Shown here in pieces: positions 28,476 through 40,115 of a DNA stretch of 64,000 bases. The translations under genes and the position numbers were made by a program. The notes beneath the pieces were generated by a model. That model was given only the letters and a program-made list of their open reading frames with translations. It had not been told where the DNA came from and made no database searches. Positions within the stretch are counted from its first letter, which is position 1. Every line of letters begins with the position of its first letter. This DNA is from Photobacterium ganghwense (GTDB lineage: Bacteria > Pseudomonadota > Gammaproteobacteria > Enterobacterales > Vibrionaceae): positions 124,001-188,000 of the forward strand of contig NZ_PYMI01000003.1 of the NCBI RefSeq assembly GCF_003025595.1. Direction: 5' to 3'.

Positions 28476-28905
28476 AACAATCTCCTTTGTTTTTTTATAA
28501 TCCTAATCCGATCCTAGTCCTAGGCGGATGTGCATTTGTTGTACCGATCGGTGGAGTGATTGTCAATTTTTGTGCTCACTTGTGTGCGCTTGTTAATAAC
28601 TTTGGATAAAAGGGGTAAATTTCTAAAAGCGTGTTAGAGGTCATGTAACAGGATTTGTAATTGACTGTTGCGAGGCGTATACTCGCCGCAGGTCTCTGGT
28701 TCTGCCGCCGCCAGATACAAATGCTCAAGTTATCAATAATTTTCGTAAGTTAGGTAAGGCACCGTTTTATCGCTATTTCAGGGTAAAACATAATTGCAAC
28801 CTCAAGTTACAACAATGTTAACGGTTAACGCAGTTGTACGGCTTAAGCGGAAGCGGAGAGTGATAACAATAAAATTGCTTCAATGGAGCTGAGTGGGCAA
28901 TCACC
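28476..28905. promoter_or_regulatory. gltA/sdhC divergent control region
   Basis: A 430-bp spacer. On the plus strand TTGTAA (28655-28660) and TATACT (28678-28683) are separated by 17 bases, a good sigma-70 promoter for sdhC, giving a leader of about 215 bases. Within that leader GTTAACGGTTAAC (28817-28829) is a perfect palindrome built from two GTTAA-type half-sites like those bound by ArcA. Near gltA, CCTAG-rich repeats occur at 28499-28528. No gene was seen. Confidence 0.65.
28655..28683 (+). promoter_or_regulatory. Predicted sdhC promoter
   Basis: TTGTAA, 17-base spacer, TATACT. The -10 box sits inside a GCGAG...CTCGC inverted repeat (28670-28686). Confidence 0.6.
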
Positions 28906-29286
28906 GTGAAAGTAAACAAGCCAAGACCTGTTAACCTCGACCTACAGACGATTCGCTTCCCTCTAACTGCGATAGCGTCTATCTTGCATCGCGTTTCAGG
29001 CGTGATCACCTTTGTATCCGTAGCTATCCTGTTGTGGCTACTGGGCCTCTCCCTGTCTTCCCCGGAAGGTTTCGCAAGTGCTGCTGACATTGTCGACAGT
29101 TTCTTTGTGAAGTTCGTTCTTTGGGGAGTACTAACTGCACTGTTCTATCACATTGTAGTCGGTATTCGTCACTTGTTGATGGATATGGGATATTTTGAAG
29201 AGATGGAAACCGGTATTGCGAGTGCAAAAGTAAGTTTTGCAATCGTTGCTGTACTGTCTCTGTTCGCTGGAGGCCTGGTATGGTAA
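28906..29286 (+). CDS. sdhC: Succinate dehydrogenase cytochrome b556 subunit
   Basis: Membrane anchor of complex II that helps bind heme b and ubiquinone. 126 residues with three spans. [27 protein letters not shown] contains the quinone-site Ser and Arg, and [16 protein letters not shown] carries the heme-ligand histidine region. The start is GTG at 28906 with a poor ribosome site. The end overlaps sdhD by seven bases. Confidence 0.95.
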   Translation: MKVNKPRPVNLDLQTIRFPLTAIASILHRVSGVITFVSVAILLWLLGLSLSSPEGFASAADIVDSFFVKFVLWGVLTALFYHIVVGIRHLLMDMGYFEEMETGIASAKVSFAIVAVLSLFAGGLVW

Positions 29287-29627
29287 GCAACGTTTCTACA
29301 GTCGGCCGTAATGGCGTTCATGATTTTATTCTGATCCGCGCAACGGCAATCATTCTTACGCTTTACACCCTTTATATGGTTGGTTTCTTTGCCTTCGGGC
29401 CTGATCTGACCTTTGAAACCTGGAGTGCTTTCTTCGGCAAGCTAAGCACTAAAGTCTTCACCATGCTGGCACTGCTATCCATTCTGGTTCACGCCTGGAT
29501 CGGTTTGTGGCAGGTACTGACTGATTATATTAAACCTGCTGCGCTACGTGCGGGTCTTCAGTTTGGTGTTGTTGCTGTTCTTCTGGTTTACCTGTTCTCA
29601 GGTTTCTTCATTGTGTGGGGTGCGTAA
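29280..29627 (+). CDS. sdhD: Succinate dehydrogenase hydrophobic membrane anchor
   Basis: 115 residues, three membrane spans. [24 protein letters not shown] motif (here [16 protein letters not shown]) carries the second heme-ligand histidine and quinone-site residues. It starts within the last codons of sdhC and ends exactly where sdhA begins, so the operon is tightly coupled. Confidence 0.95.
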   Translation: MVSNVSTVGRNGVHDFILIRATAIILTLYTLYMVGFFAFGPDLTFETWSAFFGKLSTKVFTMLALLSILVHAWIGLWQVLTDYIKPAALRAGLQFGVVAVLLVYLFSGFFIVWGA

Positions 29628-31394
29628 GTGAGCATTGCAGTTCGAGAATTTGATGCCGTTGTAATTGGTGCTGGTGGTGCTGGGATGCGCGCCGCACTGC
29701 AAATTTCTGAGCAGGGCCTGAAATGTGCGCTGCTGTCTAAAGTTTTCCCGACCCGTTCACATACGGTATCTGCGCAAGGTGGTATTACCGTTGCTCTGGG
29801 TAACTCACACCCGGACAACTGGCAATGGCACATGTACGATACCGTAAAAGGTTCCGACTACATCGGTGACCAGAACGCGATCGAGTACATGTGTAAGACT
29901 GGCCCACAATCCGTAATTGAGCTGGAAAAAATGGGTCTGCCGTTCTCTCGTTTTGACAATGGCACTATTTACCAGCGTCCGTTCGGCGGTCAGTCGAAAG
30001 AGTTTGGTGGTGAGCAGGCAGCACGTACTGCAGCTGCAGCTGACCGTACCGGCCACGCACTGCTGCACACGCTGTACCAACAAAACGTGAAGCACAAAAC
30101 TACTATCTTCTCAGAATGGTATGCACTGGATCTGGTTAAGAACCAAGATGGCGCTATTCTGGGCTGTACTGCATTGTGCATGGAAACCGGCGAAATCTGT
30201 TACTTCAAGTCTAAAGCAACCATCCTGGCAACAGGCGGTGCTGGCCGTATCTACGCATCGACGACGAATGCTCACATCAATACCGGTGACGGTGTTGGTA
30301 TGGCTCTGCGTGCCGGTGTACCGATGCAAGATATGGAAATGTGGCAGTTCCACCCGACGGGTATTGCCGGTGCCGGTGTTCTGGTAACGGAAGGCTGTCG
30401 TGGTGAAGGGGGCTACCTGCTGAACAAAGACGGTGAGCGCTTCATGGAGCGTTACGCACCGAACGCGAAAGACCTGGCTGGCCGTGACGTTGTTGCGCGT
30501 TCAATGATGGTCGAAATTCGTGAAGGTCGCGGTTGCGATGGCCCATGGGGTCCACACATCAAACTGAAACTGGATCACCTGGGTAAAGAGGTACTGGAAT
30601 CTCGTCTACCAGGTATTTGTGAACTGTCGCGTACTTTCGCGCACGTTGATCCGGTGAAAGAGCCAATCCCAGTTATCCCAACCTGTCACTACATGATGGG
30701 TGGTGTACCGACTCAGGTTTCAGGTCAGGCAATCAAACAAACAGCTTCCGGTCAGGACGTTGAAGTTCAAGGTCTGTTCGCATGTGGTGAAATCGCCTCT
30801 GTATCAGTACACGGTGCGAACCGTCTGGGTGGCAACTCACTGCTTGACCTGGTGGTATTCGGCCGTGCAACCGGTCTTCACCTGGGTGAAACACTGCTGG
30901 CGCAGGCTGAAGCCCGCCCTGCAACTGAATCTGACATCGAAGCGTCACTGGCTCGTCTGAACCGTTGGAACAGCACCCAGAAAGGTGAAGATCCGGTTCA
31001 AATCCGTAAAGATCTGCAGCGCTGCATGCAAAACAACTTCTCGGTATTCCGTGAGGGTGAAGCAATGGCAACCGGTCTGGAAGAGCTGAAAGTGATCCGT
31101 GAGCGTCTGAAAGAAGCCCGTCTTGACGATACTTCATCAGAATTCAATACCCAGCGTATCGAATGTCTGGAACTGGACAACCTGATGGAAACGGCGTTTG
31201 CCACCGCTGTTGCGGCTAACTACCGTACTGAGAGCCGTGGTGCGCACGCACGTTTCGACTTCCCTGAGCGTGATGATGCAAACTGGCTGTGCCACTCTAT
31301 TTACAACCCTGAGACAGAAGAAATGTCGAAGCGTGATGTAAATATGTCGCCAGTTCATCGTGAAGCGTTCCCGCCAAAAGCGCGTACTTACTAA
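29628..31394 (+). CDS. sdhA: Succinate dehydrogenase flavoprotein subunit
   Basis: Oxidises succinate to fumarate on the cytosolic face of the inner membrane. 588 residues, as in E. coli. Dinucleotide motif [14 protein letters not shown], covalent FAD ligand His45 in [10 protein letters not shown], substrate-site HPTGIAGAG, and the catalytic Arg region [16 protein letters not shown] start directly after the sdhD stop. Confidence 0.97.
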   Translation: MSIAVREFDAVVIGAGGAGMRAALQISEQGLKCALLSKVFPTRSHTVSAQGGITVALGNSHPDNWQWHMYDTVKGSDYIGDQNAIEYMCKTGPQSVIELEKMGLPFSRFDNGTIYQRPFGGQSKEFGGEQAARTAAAADRTGHALLHTLYQQNVKHKTTIFSEWYALDLVKNQDGAILGCTALCMETGEICYFKSKATILATGGAGRIYASTTNAHINTGDGVGMALRAGVPMQDMEMWQFHPTGIAGAGVLVTEGCRGEGGYLLNKDGERFMERYAPNAKDLAGRDVVARSMMVEIREGRGCDGPWGPHIKLKLDHLGKEVLESRLPGICELSRTFAHVDPVKEPIPVIPTCHYMMGGVPTQVSGQAIKQTASGQDVEVQGLFACGEIASVSVHGANRLGGNSLLDLVVFGRATGLHLGETLLAQAEARPATESDIEASLARLNRWNSTQKGEDPVQIRKDLQRCMQNNFSVFREGEAMATGLEELKVIRERLKEARLDDTSSEFNTQRIECLELDNLMETAFATAVAANYRTESRGAHARFDFPERDDANWLCHSIYNPETEEMSKRDVNMSPVHREAFPPKARTY

Positions 31395-31408
31395 GGGGAA
31401 GATAGATT

Positions 31409-32122
31409 ATGAAACTCAATTTCTCGATTTACCGCTACAACCCTGACGTAGACAACGCGCCGCACATGAAAGGGTACACCCTGGATGTGCCGGAAGGCTC
31501 TGACATGATGGTACTGGACGCCCTGATTCTTCTGAAAGAACAGGATCCGTCACTGGCGTTCCGTCGCTCATGCCGTGAAGGGGTATGTGGTTCTGATGGC
31601 ATCAATATGAACGGTAAAAACGGTCTGGCTTGTATCACGCCGCTGTCGGCGCTGACAGGCGAAAAGACCATTGTTATCCGTCCGTTGCCTGGTTTGCCTG
31701 TGATTCGTGACCTGATCATCGATATGGATCAGTTCTACACCAACTATGCCAAGGTTAAGCCGTTCCTGATTAATGAAGGCGCACAGCCACCGGCTCGTGA
31801 AAACCTTCAGTCACCAGAAGATCGTGCCCACCTTGATGGTCTGTACGAATGTATCATGTGTGCATGTTGTTCCACATCGTGCCCGTCATTCTGGTGGAAC
31901 CCGGATAAATTTATTGGCCCGGCTGGCCTGCTGGCGGCATACCGCTGGTTAATTGATAGTCGTGATACCGCGACTGACGAACGTTTATCTGATCTGGACG
32001 ACGCTTTTAGTGTTTTCCGTTGCCATGGCATCATGAACTGTGTAAATGTTTGTCCGAAAGGCTTGAATCCGACAAAAGCGATTGGCCACATCAAGTCGAT
32101 GTTGCTCAAGCGCGCAGTATAA
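31409..32122 (+). CDS. sdhB: Succinate dehydrogenase iron-sulfur subunit
   Basis: 237 residues carrying three Fe-S clusters. The [2Fe-2S] ligands are Cys55, Cys60, Asp63 and Cys75, with the same Asp substitution as in E. coli. The [4Fe-4S] and [3Fe-4S] clusters use CIMCACCSTSCP and CHGIMNCVNVCPKG. Fourteen bases separate it from sdhA, with AGGGGA there as ribosome site. Confidence 0.97.
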   Translation: MKLNFSIYRYNPDVDNAPHMKGYTLDVPEGSDMMVLDALILLKEQDPSLAFRRSCREGVCGSDGINMNGKNGLACITPLSALTGEKTIVIRPLPGLPVIRDLIIDMDQFYTNYAKVKPFLINEGAQPPARENLQSPEDRAHLDGLYECIMCACCSTSCPSFWWNPDKFIGPAGLLAAYRWLIDSRDTATDERLSDLDDAFSVFRCHGIMNCVNVCPKGLNPTKAIGHIKSMLLKRAV

Positions 32123-32140
32123 TTTTTCGAATTATCGATA

Positions 32141-32176
32141 TGCTGGCTCTCTGATTCGCAATCGGGAGCCGGCTTT
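32141..32176 (+). terminator. Intergenic hairpin between sdhB and sucA
   Basis: GCTGGCTCTC at 32141-32150 pairs with GGGAGCCGGC at 32163-32172 (two G-T pairs), followed by TTTT. Probably a partial terminator that tunes the sdh to suc transcript ratio. Confidence 0.55.
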
Positions 32177-32231
32177 TAGCCCGGTACCCAATCCGGCGCA
32201 AATGGCGATAACTAGTGGTTAAGGGAAAACA

Positions 32232-35042
32232 ATGCAGAACGGCGTTATGAAGACTTGGTTAGAGTCTTCACACCTGGCTGGCGCCAATGCAACTTATGTA
32301 GAGGATCTCTACGAGTTGTATCTTAGCGACCCAGAGTTAGTGGACGAAGAATGGCGTCACGTATTCAGTGATCTGCCTGTTGTGAGTGAAACTGCCGTTG
32401 AGCAGCCGCATTCACGGGTTCGTGACTACTTCCGGCGTTTGGCGAAAGAGACGACTCATCTAAGTGCTACCGTCAGCGATCCAGACGTTGATGCCAAGCA
32501 GGTTAAGGTATTGCAGCTTATCAATGCTTACCGATTCCGCGGACATCAGCACGCGAACTTAGATCCGTTAGGCCTGTGGCAACAGGAGCGAGTCGCAGAC
32601 CTCGATCCTGAGTTCCATAACCTGACAGCGGATGATTTCAACGAAACATTCAACGTGGGCTCTTTCGCTATCGGCCAAGAGACCATGAAACTTTCTGAGC
32701 TGTATGATGCGCTGAAGAAAACCTACTGTGGTTCGATCGGTGCCGAGTACATGCACATCACTAATACAGAAGAAAAACGCTGGATTCAGCAGCGTCTGGA
32801 ATCTGTGGTGGGTCGTGGTACTTTCACGAAGGAAGAGCAACAGACATTCCTGGAAGAGCTGACAGCTGCTGAAGGTCTTGAGCGCTATCTGGGCGCGAAG
32901 TTCCCTGGTGCGAAGCGCTTCTCACTGGAAGGTGGTGATGCCCTGATCCCTATGGTCAAAGAACTGATTCGCTACGCAGGTACTAATGGTGCCCGTGAAG
33001 TGGTAATCGGTATGGCACACCGTGGTCGTCTGAACATGCTGGTCAACGTTCTGGGTAAAAAGCCGCAGGACCTGTTTGACGAGTTTGCCGGTAAGCACGG
33101 CGAAAGCTGGGGTACTGGTGATGTGAAATACCACCAGGGTTTCTCTGCTGACTTCGCAACGCCAGGCGGTGACGTGCATTTAGCACTCGCATTCAACCCG
33201 TCGCACCTGGAAATTGTGAATCCGGTTGTTGTGGGCTCGGTTCGTGCCCGTCAGGATCGCCTTGGCGACAGAGATGGCTCGCAAGTTCTGCCTATTACCA
33301 TCCACGGTGACTCTGCAATTGCCGGTCAGGGTGTGGTAGCTGAAACCTTCAACATGTCCCAGTCTCGTGGTTACCGTGTGGGTGGTACTGTTCGCATCGT
33401 CGTGAACAACCAGGTTGGTTTCACTACATCCAACCCGATGGATACCCGTTCGACTCAGTACTGTACTGACATCGCCAAGATGGTTCAGTCACCAATCTTC
33501 CACGTTAACGCTGATGATCCGGAAGCCGTTGCATTCGTTACTCGTATTGCACTGGATTTCCGTAACACCTTTAAGCGCGATGTCGTGATTGATCTGGTGT
33601 GTTACCGTCGCCATGGTCACAACGAAGCGGATGAGCCGAATGCGACTCAACCGCTGATGTACCAGAAGATCAAGAAGCACCCAACGCCACGTAAGCTGTA
33701 TGCTGACATGCTGACTGATGCAGGTTCGGTTGATTTGGAAACTGCGACTGCACTGATCAATGAGTACCGTGATGCGCTGGATCGTGGTGATTGCGTCGTG
33801 AAAGAATGGCGTCCAATGAAACTCCATTCCGTTGACTGGGCTCCATATCTGGGCCACGACTGGACTGTTGAGTGGAAAAACCAGTACGACGAAGGCCGCC
33901 TGATTGAGTTGGCGCAACGTATCTGTCAGTACCCTGAAAGTCACATTCTGCAAAGCCGGGTTCAGAAGCTGTACAACGATCGCCTGTCTATGGCGAGCGG
34001 CGAAAAAGCTATCGACTGGGGTATGGCAGAAACACTGGCGTACGCCACTTTGGTTGACGAAGGCAATCGCATTCGTATCACTGGCCAGGACTCAGGACGT
34101 GGTACATTCTTCCACCGTCACGCGGTTCTGCACAACCAAAACGATGCAAGCACTTATATCCCGCTGGCAAACATTCATGACAAGCAGGGGCCTTTCCAGG
34201 TGTTTGACTCTGTGTTGTCGGAAGAAGCGGTACTGGCATTTGAATACGGTTATGCCACGGCTGAGCCGGGCGGCCTGACTGTATGGGAAGCCCAGTTTGG
34301 TGACTTCGCTAACGGTGCACAGGTAGTGATTGACCAGTTCATCAGCTCGGGTGAGCAGAAGTGGGGCCGTATGTGTGGTCTGACTATGCTGTTACCTCAT
34401 GGTTATGAAGGTCAGGGCCCTGAGCACTCATCAGCCCGTCTTGAGCGTTACCTGCAGCTGTGTGCTGAGCAGAACATGCAAGTGGTTATCCCATCCACAC
34501 CGGCTCAGGTTTACCACATGTTGCGTCGCCAGGTTGTACGCCCAATGCGTCGCCCGCTGATTGTGATGTCTCCGAAGTCGCTGCTTCGCCATCCACTGTG
34601 TACTTCTACTCTGGATGACCTGGCTAACGGCAACTTCCAGCCTGCTATCGGCGAGATTGATGATCTGGATCCGAAACAGGTGAAACGTGTCGTCCTGTGT
34701 TCAGGTAAGGTGTATTACGATCTGCTGGAACAGCGTCGTAAGAATGAGCAGACCGATGTTGCCATCGTGCGTATCGAACAGCTTTACCCATTCCCGAAAG
34801 AGGACGTCGAAGCGGCGCTGGCGGATTACCAGCACGTTAAAGACTTTATCTGGTGTCAGGAAGAACCTCAGAACCAGGGCGCTTGGTACTCAAGCCAGCA
34901 CAACTTCCGTGCTGCTCTGCCTCAAGGCGCTGAACTGAACTATGCAGGCCGTGCGGCATCAGCCTCACCGGCGGTAGGTTACATGTCGGTTCACCTGAAA
35001 CAACAAAAAGCGTTGGTTGAAGACGCACTAACAATAGCTTGA
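32232..35042 (+). CDS. sucA: 2-oxoglutarate dehydrogenase E1
   Basis: Thiamine-diphosphate-dependent decarboxylase of the 2-oxoglutarate dehydrogenase complex. 936 residues. N-terminal [25 protein letters not shown] helix for complex assembly, [14 protein letters not shown] loop, the diphosphate-binding [14 protein letters not shown] with [11 protein letters not shown], and [18 protein letters not shown] precedes ATG 32232. Followed one base after its stop by the sucB leader. Confidence 0.97.
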   Translation: MQNGVMKTWLESSHLAGANATYVEDLYELYLSDPELVDEEWRHVFSDLPVVSETAVEQPHSRVRDYFRRLAKETTHLSATVSDPDVDAKQVKVLQLINAYRFRGHQHANLDPLGLWQQERVADLDPEFHNLTADDFNETFNVGSFAIGQETMKLSELYDALKKTYCGSIGAEYMHITNTEEKRWIQQRLESVVGRGTFTKEEQQTFLEELTAAEGLERYLGAKFPGAKRFSLEGGDALIPMVKELIRYAGTNGAREVVIGMAHRGRLNMLVNVLGKKPQDLFDEFAGKHGESWGTGDVKYHQGFSADFATPGGDVHLALAFNPSHLEIVNPVVVGSVRARQDRLGDRDGSQVLPITIHGDSAIAGQGVVAETFNMSQSRGYRVGGTVRIVVNNQVGFTTSNPMDTRSTQYCTDIAKMVQSPIFHVNADDPEAVAFVTRIALDFRNTFKRDVVIDLVCYRRHGHNEADEPNATQPLMYQKIKKHPTPRKLYADMLTDAGSVDLETATALINEYRDALDRGDCVVKEWRPMKLHSVDWAPYLGHDWTVEWKNQYDEGRLIELAQRICQYPESHILQSRVQKLYNDRLSMASGEKAIDWGMAETLAYATLVDEGNRIRITGQDSGRGTFFHRHAVLHNQNDASTYIPLANIHDKQGPFQVFDSVLSEEAVLAFEYGYATAEPGGLTVWEAQFGDFANGAQVVIDQFISSGEQKWGRMCGLTMLLPHGYEGQGPEHSSARLERYLQLCAEQNMQVVIPSTPAQVYHMLRRQVVRPMRRPLIVMSPKSLLRHPLCTSTLDDLANGNFQPAIGEIDDLDPKQVKRVVLCSGKVYYDLLEQRRKNEQTDVAIVRIEQLYPFPKEDVEAALADYQHVKDFIWCQEEPQNQGAWYSSQHNFRAALPQGAELNYAGRAASASPAVGYMSVHLKQQKALVEDALTIA

Positions 35043-35073
35043 TTTGAACTGGAACAAAAAGGACAAAGCCGAT

Positions 35074-36291
35074 ATGACGATCGAAATTCTGGTTCCCGAT
35101 TTACCTGAATCAGTTGCTGATGCGACAGTGGCAACCTGGCACAAACAACCAGGTGATGCAGTTACACGTGATGAAGTTCTGGTTGATATCGAGACAGACA
35201 AAGTTGTGCTGGAAGTACCAGCACCTGAAGACGGTATTCTGGAATCTATTCTGGAAGCGGAAGGTACGACAGTTCTGACCAAGCAGCTGCTGGGTAAGAT
35301 CAAAGTGGGCGCCGTTGCTGGCGAACCAACTAAAGATGTACCGGCGGAAGCCGAAGCTTCACCAAACAAGCGCAGTACAGCCGCGCTGAGTGAAGAAACA
35401 AATGAAGCACTGAGCCCTGCGGTTCGTCGCCTGCTGGCTGAGCACAGCATTAACGCAACGGATGTGAAAGGCACTGGTGTTGGCGGTCGCATCACTCGTG
35501 AAGACGTTGAAGCTTACGTGAAAGACGGTAAGAAAGCGGCACCGGTTGCTGACACTGCGGTTGAAGTGAAAGCAGAAGCGCCTCTTGCTCACCGTAGCGA
35601 GAAACGTGTTCCGATGACTCGTCTGCGTAAGCGTGTGGCTGAGCGTCTGCTTGAAGCGAAGAACAGCACTGCGATGCTGACGACCTTCAACGAAGTGAAC
35701 ATGAAGCCAATCATGGATCTGCGTCAGCAGTACAAAGACATCTTTGAAGAGCGTCACGGCATTCGCCTGGGCTTCATGTCTTTCTACGTGAAAGCTGTGG
35801 TTGAAGCGCTGAAACGTTACCCGGAAGTGAATGCTTCTATCGACGGTGACGACATCGTGTACCACAACTTCTTTGACGTCAGCATCGCTGTGTCAACACC
35901 TCGCGGCCTGGTAACTCCGGTTCTGCGTGACTGTGACAAGCTAAGCCTGGCTGAAATTGAAAAAGGCATCCGTGACCTGGCTATCAAAGGCCGTGACGGC
36001 AAGCTGAAAGTTGAAGAGCTGACTGGCGGTAACTTCACTATCACCAACGGTGGTGTGTTCGGTTCCCTGATGTCTACGCCAATCATCAACCCGCCACAAG
36101 CTGCGATTCTGGGTATGCACAAAATCCAGGACCGTCCAATGGCGGTAGACGGCAAGGTTGAAATCCTGCCAATGATGTACCTGGCACTGTCTTACGACCA
36201 CCGCCTGATCGATGGCCGTGAGTCAGTAGGCTTCCTGGTTACTATCAAAGAGCTTCTAGAAGACCCAACACGTCTGCTTCTGGACGTATAA
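35074..36291 (+). CDS. sucB: Dihydrolipoyl succinyltransferase (E2)
   Basis: Core of the 2-oxoglutarate dehydrogenase complex. 405 residues, as in E. coli. Lipoyl domain with Lys43 in [11 protein letters not shown], a peripheral-subunit-binding domain ([13 protein letters not shown]...[11 protein letters not shown]), and the catalytic domain ending in [11 protein letters not shown] with the active-site His. An upstream TTG is in frame, but AAGG upstream and homology support ATG 35074. The E3 gene lpd is not here, as usual. Confidence 0.97.
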   Translation: MTIEILVPDLPESVADATVATWHKQPGDAVTRDEVLVDIETDKVVLEVPAPEDGILESILEAEGTTVLTKQLLGKIKVGAVAGEPTKDVPAEAEASPNKRSTAALSEETNEALSPAVRRLLAEHSINATDVKGTGVGGRITREDVEAYVKDGKKAAPVADTAVEVKAEAPLAHRSEKRVPMTRLRKRVAERLLEAKNSTAMLTTFNEVNMKPIMDLRQQYKDIFEERHGIRLGFMSFYVKAVVEALKRYPEVNASIDGDDIVYHNFFDVSIAVSTPRGLVTPVLRDCDKLSLAEIEKGIRDLAIKGRDGKLKVEELTGGNFTITNGGVFGSLMSTPIINPPQAAILGMHKIQDRPMAVDGKVEILPMMYLALSYDHRLIDGRESVGFLVTIKELLEDPTRLLLDV

Positions 36292-36300
36292 CACTGTATC

Positions 36301-36327
36301 AGGCCGGGCAGGCTCAACGTCCGGCCT
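36301..36327. other. Stem-loop between sucB and sucC
   Basis: AGGCCGG at 36301-36307 and CCGGCCT at 36321-36327 form a perfect 7-bp stem with 13-base loop and no T-run. Likely an mRNA processing or stability element in the suc transcript. Confidence 0.5.
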
Positions 36328-36420
36328 ATTTAATATGCAGTGAAGAACGAAGAAATACCCCAGCGTATTTCGCATGGATATAACAAGTCCCTTAAGGGAT
36401 ATGAAAACGGATAGAACATC

Positions 36421-37587
36421 ATGAATCTGCATGAATATCAGGCGAAACAGCTGTTCGCTGAGTACGGTCTGCCAGTTCCGGAAGGTTATGCGTGTGATAC
36501 ACCGCAAGAAGCAGCAGAAGCTGCTGGCAAAATTGGTGGCGACAAATGGGTCGTGAAATGTCAGGTACACGCTGGCGGCCGCGGTAAAGCGGGCGGTGTG
36601 GAACTGCACAAAACCAAAGACGGTATCAAAGAATTTGCACAAAAGTGGCTGGGTAAAAACCTGGTAACTTACCAAACAGATGCAAACGGTCAGCCTGTTT
36701 CAAAAATCCTGGTAGAAGAAGCCTCTAACATCGCGAGCGAACTGTACCTGGGTGCGGTTGTAGACCGTGCTACTCGCCGCATCGTATTTATGGCGTCTAC
36801 TGAAGGCGGCGTTGAAATCGAGAAAGTTGCTGAAGAGACCCCTGAGCTGATCCACAAAGCGGCTATCGATCCACTGGTTGGCCCTCAGCCATACCAAGGT
36901 CGTGAGCTGGCTTTCAAACTGGGTCTGCAAGGCGATCAAATCAAGCAATTCACCAAAATCTTCCTGGGTCTGGGCAAAATGTTTGCTGACTACGACCTGG
37001 CGCTGCTTGAAATCAACCCTCTGATCATCACTGGCGAAGGCAACCTGCTATGCCTGGACGGTAAGATTAACATTGACTCGAATGCAATGTACCGTCAGCC
37101 AAAACTGCGCGAAATGCACGACCCATCGCAAGAAGATGAGCGTGAAGCGCATGCAGCGAAGTGGGAACTGAACTACGTTGCTCTGGATGGCAACATTGGC
37201 TGTATGGTAAACGGTGCTGGTCTGGCAATGGGTACCATGGACATCGTGAACCTCCACGGTGGTAAGCCTGCAAACTTCCTGGATGTTGGTGGTGGCGCGA
37301 CGAAAGAGCGTGTAACAGAAGCCTTCAAGATCATCCTGTCTGACGCAAACGTGAAAGCCGTACTGGTTAACATCTTTGGTGGTATCGTCCGTTGTGATCT
37401 GATTGCCGAAGGTATCATCGGTGCCGTTGAAGAAGTTGGCGTAGAAGTACCGGTTGTTGTTCGCCTTGAAGGTAACAACGCTGACCTTGGTGCAGAAACA
37501 CTGGCTAAGAGTGGCCTGAACATTATTGCTGCGACATCCCTAACTGAAGCAGCGGAAAAAGTAGTTGCTGCAGCGGAGGGTAAATAA
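36421..37587 (+). CDS. sucC: Succinyl-CoA synthetase beta subunit
   Basis: Makes ATP from succinyl-CoA with SucD. 388 residues, as in E. coli. ATP-grasp fold with [20 protein letters not shown], nucleotide loop [26 protein letters not shown], and the power-helix region [15 protein letters not shown]. Its stop overlaps the sucD start by one base. Confidence 0.97.
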   Translation: MNLHEYQAKQLFAEYGLPVPEGYACDTPQEAAEAAGKIGGDKWVVKCQVHAGGRGKAGGVELHKTKDGIKEFAQKWLGKNLVTYQTDANGQPVSKILVEEASNIASELYLGAVVDRATRRIVFMASTEGGVEIEKVAEETPELIHKAAIDPLVGPQPYQGRELAFKLGLQGDQIKQFTKIFLGLGKMFADYDLALLEINPLIITGEGNLLCLDGKINIDSNAMYRQPKLREMHDPSQEDEREAHAAKWELNYVALDGNIGCMVNGAGLAMGTMDIVNLHGGKPANFLDVGGGATKERVTEAFKIILSDANVKAVLVNIFGGIVRCDLIAEGIIGAVEEVGVEVPVVVRLEGNNADLGAETLAKSGLNIIAATSLTEAAEKVVAAAEGK

Positions 37588-38459
37588 TGTCAATCCTAAT
37601 CAACAAAGACACCAAAGTAATCTGTCAGGGTTTCACCGGCGGTCAGGGTACATTCCACTCTGAGCAAGCGCTTGCGTACGGTACGCAAATGGTTGGTGGT
37701 GTATCTCCGGGTAAAGGCGGTACAACGCACCTGGGTCTGCCAGTATTCAACACTGTTCGTGAAGCTGTTGAAACAACAGGCGCAACGGCGACGGTTATCT
37801 ACGTTCCAGCACCTTTCTGTAAAGATGCGATTCTGGAAGCGATCGATGCTGGCATCAAGCTGATCGTTACCATCACTGAAGGTATCCCAACGCTGGATAT
37901 GCTGGACGTGAAAGTACGCCTTGATGAAGCTGGCGTTCGCATGATTGGTCCAAACTGCCCGGGTGTGATCACACCGGACGAGTGTAAGATCGGTATCATG
38001 CCTGGTCACATCCACAAAGCGGGTAAAGTTGGTATCGTTTCACGTTCAGGTACGTTGACGTACGAAGCGGTTAAGCAAACGACTGACGAAGGCTTTGGCC
38101 AGTCTACCTGTGTTGGTATCGGTGGTGACCCAATCCCGGGTTCAAACTTCATCGATATCCTGGCGATGTTCGAGAAAGATCCAGCGACAGAAGCCATCGT
38201 AATGATCGGTGAAATCGGTGGTACAGCGGAAGAAGAAGCGGCAGCATACATCAAAGAGCATGTAACTAAGCCTGTTGTTTCTTACATCGCGGGTGTAACA
38301 GCCCCTCCAGGTAAGCGCATGGGTCACGCAGGTGCAATTATCTCTGGCGGTAAAGGTACTGCAGAAGATAAGTTCCAGGCACTTGAAGCGGCTGGCGTTA
38401 AAACGGTTAAGAGCCTGGCCGATATCGGTAAGGCGCTGCGCGAAGTAACTGGCTGGTAA
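37587..38459 (+). CDS. sucD: Succinyl-CoA synthetase alpha subunit
   Basis: 290 residues. CoA-binding Rossmann domain with [14 protein letters not shown], and phospho-histidine His247 in [15 protein letters not shown]. The signature ending [20 protein letters not shown] is present. Last gene of the sdh-suc cluster; a strong terminator follows. Confidence 0.97.
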   Translation: MSILINKDTKVICQGFTGGQGTFHSEQALAYGTQMVGGVSPGKGGTTHLGLPVFNTVREAVETTGATATVIYVPAPFCKDAILEAIDAGIKLIVTITEGIPTLDMLDVKVRLDEAGVRMIGPNCPGVITPDECKIGIMPGHIHKAGKVGIVSRSGTLTYEAVKQTTDEGFGQSTCVGIGGDPIPGSNFIDILAMFEKDPATEAIVMIGEIGGTAEEEAAAYIKEHVTKPVVSYIAGVTAPPGKRMGHAGAIISGGKGTAEDKFQALEAAGVKTVKSLADIGKALREVTGW

Positions 38460-38485
38460 TTCCTCAGTTACTGACTATGCACAAT

Positions 38486-38525
38486 AAAAACCGCTATCCA
38501 GTTTAATGGATAGCGGTTTTTTTAT
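38486..38525 (+). terminator. Terminator of the sdh-suc cluster
   Basis: AACCGCTATCCA / TGGATAGCGGTT stem with loop GTTTAA and T-run. Confidence 0.93.
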
Positions 38526-38578
38526 ATTTATAGTGAAAAGTGATGAGTTGACGCTATAGCAGCCGTTGCAGCCAGTGG

Positions 38579-39250
38579 CTATGCTGCCATGAGCTTGAGT
38601 GCAGGGCTAATGGTGAAGGGGGCCTCGGTGGCTGCTTCGATATCCGAGATCGTAAAATGTGGTGAGATTTCGGTCAGCACAAGCCCCTCTGGCTCCACAA
38701 CGAAAACGGCCATTTCGGTGATGATGACATTGACCTGGCCAGCTGCAGTGAGTGGCAAGCTGCAATGGTTAAGAATTTTAGGCTGTCCTTTTGCGGTATG
38801 CTCCATTGCCACAATGACCTTTTTGGCGCCAACCACTAAATCCATCGCCCCGCCCATACCCGGTACCATTTTTCCGGGGATGATCCAGTTCGCTAAATTT
38901 CCCTGCGCATCGACCTGAAGCGCGCCCAGGACAGTGACATCCACATGTCCACCTCGAATAATGGCAAAGGAGTCAGCACTGTTGAAATAGCTGGCACCGG
39001 GAATGGCGGAGATCGCTTGTCCTCCGGCATTGACCAAATCCGGATCAACGTTGTGCTCATTGGCCAGACCCTGGATCCCTAACAGCCCGTTCTCGGATTG
39101 AAATAACACTTCAATGTCAGCATCGATTTCGTTGGCAACTAACGAAGGCAGGCCAATGCCTAGATTAACGATATCGCCATCACGCAGCTCCCGGGCAACC
39201 CGCCGGGCAATGGTACAGCGGACGTGTTGTTTATCATTGTCGTTTGACAT
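38579..39250 (-). CDS. atoA: 3-oxoacid CoA-transferase subunit B
   Basis: With AtoD moves CoA from acetyl- or succinyl-CoA to acetoacetate or short fatty acids. 223 residues. IVNLGIGLPSLVAN and the active-site glutamate Glu53 in FQSENGLLG mark subunit B; PGMGGAMDLVVGAKKVIV is the other family motif. It follows atoD by 3 bases and is the last gene of the ato run on the minus strand. The donor and acceptor in vivo (acetyl- versus succinyl-CoA) cannot be read from sequence. Confidence 0.9.
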   Translation of the reverse strand: MSNDNDKQHVRCTIARRVARELRDGDIVNLGIGLPSLVANEIDADIEVLFQSENGLLGIQGLANEHNVDPDLVNAGGQAISAIPGASYFNSADSFAIIRGGHVDVTVLGALQVDAQGNLANWIIPGKMVPGMGGAMDLVVGAKKVIVAMEHTAKGQPKILNHCSLPLTAAGQVNVIITEMAVFVVEPEGLVLTEISPHFTISDIEAATEAPFTISPALKLMAA

Positions 39251-39253
39251 GGC

Positions 39254-39907
39254 TCAAGCCTCCTGGTGATAGATGTGATCGATAAATAAGCCGGGCGTGT
39301 GAACGTTCTCCGCCGCGATGGCACCGGTTTCAACGAGCTCGTGGGCTTCGACAATCACCGTCTCCGCCGCCATGGCCATCAGCGGATTGAAATTTTGTGT
39401 GGTTCGGCGATAGAAAGTATTTCCCTTGCTATCGACGACAGAGCCGCGGATTAACGCCAGATCAGCACGCAGCGGTTTTTCCAGTAAGAACATCTGGCCA
39501 TCGACATCGATGACTGGTTTTCCTTCCGCAATTACAGTGCCCAGCCCCGTTGGGGTCAGAAATCCACCCAGTCCGGCGCCAGCTGCTCGGATCCGCTCGG
39601 CCAGAGTGCCTTGTGGGATTAACTCAACTTCCAGTTCTCCGGTAACCATTTGCCGACCGGTTTCGGGGTTGGTGCCGATATGTGATGCCAGCAACCGGCG
39701 GACACGTCTGGCGGCAATGAGTCGTCCGGAACCGGAGTTAGGTGTGCCGGTGTCAGTGGTGACTAGGGTTAAATTCTTCACTGAGCTGCTCAGCAGGATG
39801 TCAATCAGTTGTTCCGGAGCGCCATTTGCCATAAATCCGCCGATCATGATGGTCATGCCATCACGAAGGAGAGACTCGATTTCGCTGCGGTTGATATTCT
39901 TCTTCAT
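39254..39907 (-). CDS. atoD: 3-oxoacid CoA-transferase subunit A
   Basis: 217 residues. Family motif GMTIMIGGFMANGAPEQLI and the glycine-rich AAGAGLGGFLTPTGLGT are those of subunit A, as in E. coli AtoD (220 residues). ATG is reasonably placed; a purine-rich stretch lies before it. The pair atoD-atoA is headed by a LysR gene on the same strand rather than by the atoSC two-component system of E. coli. Confidence 0.9.
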   Translation of the reverse strand: MKKNINRSEIESLLRDGMTIMIGGFMANGAPEQLIDILLSSSVKNLTLVTTDTGTPNSGSGRLIAARRVRRLLASHIGTNPETGRQMVTGELEVELIPQGTLAERIRAAGAGLGGFLTPTGLGTVIAEGKPVIDVDGQMFLLEKPLRADLALIRGSVVDSKGNTFYRRTTQNFNPLMAMAAETVIVEAHELVETGAIAAENVHTPGLFIDHIYHQEA

Positions 39908-40115
39908 TGGTTTTGCCTCAAACAGTCAGCGTCAGCCACATGCTAGTACAGATGTGGGGCGCTTAGAAACTGGGGTCGTGGTTCATTTGAGTGTATGGGG
40001 CGAGAAGAGTGGAGCGTTAGCGCTATTGCGGCAAAGCGAATTTGCGAATATGCAAGCGAGGGTGTTGTTTGGAAGAAGGCCAGCGAGACGCGGGGTCGGT
40101 CTCGCTGAAACTGGG

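Noticed and set aside
28499-28528. CCTAG-rich inverted repeat before gltA as operator
   Set aside because: Irregular and imperfect; no known regulator motif matched, so it is only mentioned in the region note.
39937-39958. CCACAT...ATGTGG inverted repeat upstream of atoD
   Set aside because: Only 6-bp arms with 10-base gap. It could be a LysR site but support is too weak.
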